Source of the DNA: Aquabacterium soli
Lineage (GTDB): Bacteria; Pseudomonadota; Gammaproteobacteria; Burkholderiales; Burkholderiaceae_C
DNA length: 64,000 nucleotides
Reading direction: 5' to 3'
NCBI RefSeq assembly: GCF_003933735.1
Contig: NZ_RSED01000006.1
Coordinates: forward strand, 186,001 to 250,000
Both the position numbers and the translations under genes were made by a program. The notes under the pieces are model-generated. The model did no database searches and was not told where the DNA came from. It saw only the letters and a list, made by a program, of their open reading frames with translations. Positions 62,319 through 64,000 of the stretch are shown here, in pieces (within the stretch, counting starts at the first letter, position 1; each line of letters starts with the position of its first letter).

Positions 62319-64000
62319 GGCGGGCCAGCAGTTCGGTGCGTGCGTTCTCGGCGACGATCACTTCGCTCGCCGGGATGTGGTAATCACGCTTGTAGTTGAA
62401 GGTATGGATGATCGCGCCGATCACGATGGCCGCGAACGAGGCGATGGCCAGCGGCCACATGTGCCAGATCATCGCGAAACCCCACACCAGGGACAGCACC
62501 GACAGCACCACGCCGGAGCCGGTGTTCAGCGGCATGTGGATGGCCTGGAAGCCCTGCAGCGGACGCTTGTAGCCGTGCTGCTTCATGTCCCACCAGGCAT
62601 CCTGCTCATACACCACGGGCGTGAACGCGAAGTTGTAGTTGGGCGGGGGCGAGGCCGTGGCCCATTCCAGCGTGCGGCCGTCCCAGGGATCACCCGTGAC
62701 GTCGCGAAGTTGCTCGCGCTTGAGGTAGCTGACGATCAGTTGCAGCAGGAAGCAGCCGATGCCGGCGGCGATCAGCGCGGCGCCGCAGGCGGCGATCACG
62801 AACCAGATCTGCAGGGATGGGTCTTCGAAGTGGTTGACCCGGCGGGTCACGCCCATCAGGCCCAGCACGTACAGCGGCATGAAGGCCACGTAGAAGCCGA
62901 CCAGCCAGAACCAGAACGAGCACTTGCCCCAGAACTCATCGAGCTTGTAGCCGAAGGCCTTGGGGAACCAGTAGTTGATGCCTGCCATCAGGCCGAACAG
63001 CACGCCGCCGATGATCACGTTGTGGAAGTGGGCGATCAGGAACAGGCTGTTGTGCAACACGAAGTCGGCCGGGGGCACGGCCAGCAGCACGCCGGTCATG
63101 CCGCCGATGGCGAAGGTGACCATGAAGCCGATGGTCCAGAGCATGGGCACCGTGAAGCGGATGCGGCCGCGGTACATGGTGAACAGCCAGTTGAAGATCT
63201 TCGCGCCCGTCGGGATCGAGATGATCATGGTCGTGATCCCGAAGAACGAGTTCACGCTGGCACCTGAGCCCATGGTGAAGAAGTGGTGCAGCCACACCAG
63301 GTAGGACAGGATGGTGATACACACCGTCGCGTACACCATGGAGGTGTAGCCGAACAGGCGCTTGCGGCTGAACGTGGCCACCACTTCGGAGAAGATGCCG
63401 AAGGCGGGCAGGATCAGGATGTAGACCTCGGGGTGGCCCCAGATCCAGATCAGGTTCACGTACAGCATGGGGTTGCCGCCCAGCGTGTTCGTGAAGAAGT
63501 TGGTGCCGGCGTAACGGTCCAGCGACATCAGCACCAGGGCTGCGGTCAGGATCGGGAACGAGGCCACGATCAGGGCGTTGGTGCACAGCGAGGTCCAGGT
63601 GAACACTGGCATCTTCATCATGCCCATGCCAGGTGCACGCATCTTGACGATGGTGACCAGCAGGTTGATGCCCGACAGCGTCGTGCCCACCCCCGCGATC
63701 TGCAAGGACCAGATGTAGTAATCCAGGCCCACCCCGGGGTTCTGGTTGCCCAGGTTGGACAGGGCCAGCCAGCCGGCGGTGGAGAACTCGCCCAGGAACA
63801 GCGAGACCATCACCAGCACGGCGCCGGCCGTGGTCATCCAGAAGCTGAAGTTGTTCAGGAAGGGGAAAGCCACGTCGCGCGCACCGATCTGCAGCGGCAC
63901 GACGAAGTTCATCAGGCCCGTGACCAGCGGCATGGCCACGAAGAAGATCATGATCACGCCGTGGGCCGTGAAGACCTGGTCGTAGTGGTGCGGCGGCAGG
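62311..64000 (-). CDS. cyoB: Cytochrome bo quinol oxidase subunit I, C-terminal part (cut by window end)
   Basis: About 562 residues of the catalytic subunit are present; the N terminus (roughly 100 residues) lies outside the window, and the frame stays open to the last base. It holds haem b, haem o3 and CuB and pumps protons while reducing oxygen with quinol. Visible ligands: [14 protein letters not shown] (CuB His and the cross-linked Tyr), [12 protein letters not shown] (two CuB His) and [12 protein letters not shown] (haem His). The long C-terminal region after the twelve core helices, with WEWATA-like [14 protein letters not shown], is that of quinol oxidases. cyoA should lie just beyond the window. 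Confidence 0.97.
   Translation of the reverse strand, partial: LPPHHYDQVFTAHGVIMIFFVAMPLVTGLMNFVVPLQIGARDVAFPFLNNFSFWMTTAGAVLVMVSLFLGEFSTAGWLALSNLGNQNPGVGLDYYIWSLQIAGVGTTLSGINLLVTIVKMRAPGMGMMKMPVFTWTSLCTNALIVASFPILTAALVLMSLDRYAGTNFFTNTLGGNPMLYVNLIWIWGHPEVYILILPAFGIFSEVVATFSRKRLFGYTSMVYATVCITILSYLVWLHHFFTMGSGASVNSFFGITTMIISIPTGAKIFNWLFTMYRGRIRFTVPMLWTIGFMVTFAIGGMTGVLLAVPPADFVLHNSLFLIAHFHNVIIGGVLFGLMAGINYWFPKAFGYKLDEFWGKCSFWFWLVGFYVAFMPLYVLGLMGVTRRVNHFEDPSLQIWFVIAACGAALIAAGIGCFLLQLIVSYLKREQLRDVTGDPWDGRTLEWATASPPPNYNFAFTPVVYEQDAWWDMKQHGYKRPLQGFQAIHMPLNTGSGVVLSVLSLVWGFAMIWHMWPLAIASFAAIVIGAIIHTFNYKRDYHIPASEVIVAENARTELLARHV

Noticed and set aside
1..64000. Search by eye for tRNA genes, insertion sequences, prophage genes, CRISPR arrays and toxin-antitoxin pairs
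   Set aside because: I found no cloverleaf-like sequence, transposase, integrase, phage structural gene, regular short repeat array or toxin-antitoxin pair.

Overview
The window looks like core chromosome of a high-GC betaproteobacterium of the order Burkholderiales (Comamonadaceae/Sphaerotilaceae-like). That is inference from the gene set: a RegB/RegA pair behind a cytochrome bo oxidase, a leucine-degradation (liu) operon led by a TetR gene, a cyanophycin synthetase pair, a fused indolepyruvate oxidoreductase and a second, C-terminally extended IF-1. Coding density is high, many neighbours overlap by ATGA, and I see no tRNA, rRNA, insertion sequence, prophage or CRISPR array.

Layout. 1-0.9 kb: end of an M20 peptidase. 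0.9-5.0 kb: a giant CheB-CheR-PAS-histidine kinase-receiver protein. 5.3-6.3 kb (minus): a small unknown gene, an RRM RNA-binding protein and IF-1, with two intrinsic terminators. 7.0-13.1 kb: a six-gene partner-switching operon (RsbR, RsbS, RsbT, an ATPase-phosphatase fusion and two hybrid histidine kinases), i.e. a stressosome-like sensor wired to phosphorelay proteins without a sigma factor. 13.3-18.2 kb: an AraC regulator, a metal-dependent hydrolase, small conserved proteins and an acyl-CoA ligase. 18.2-20.2 kb: leuA preceded by a promoter, a leader peptide with tandem rare CTA Leu codons and a terminator, i.e. a probable attenuator.

20.2-29.0 kb: a cyanophycin locus with two divergent operons. 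One holds an ABC exporter with an N-terminal zinc ribbon, a DUF1854 protein, a 2Fe-2S ferredoxin and a flavin reductase-like protein. The other holds a degenerate CphA' and a full-length CphA. 29.0-32.7 kb: indolepyruvate oxidoreductase. 32.9-42.5 kb: tetR-liuBCDEA-SDR-thiolase, which would take isovaleryl-CoA to acetyl-CoA and acetoacetate, with a clear sigma70 promoter overlapped by a palindrome. 42.5-52.2 kb: assorted single genes (lipoprotein, flavin reductase/LysR pair, TauE exporter, bestrophin, RcnB, GST, DUF4142, GFA, HD hydrolase, 2-hydroxyacid dehydrogenase, MFS).

52.3-58.4 kb (minus): an apparent operon of a BarA-like hybrid kinase, an HD-GYP response regulator, an outer-membrane porin-like protein and a small PstS-like periplasmic protein. 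58.6-64 kb (minus): cyoB(partial)-cyoC-cyoD-SURF1-regB-regA, which couples a terminal quinol oxidase to a quinone-sensing redox regulator.

The most interesting parts are the stressosome/phosphorelay operon, the leuA attenuator, the cyanophycin locus with its inactivated Mur-ligase half, and the kinase/HD-GYP/porin/PstS-like operon.
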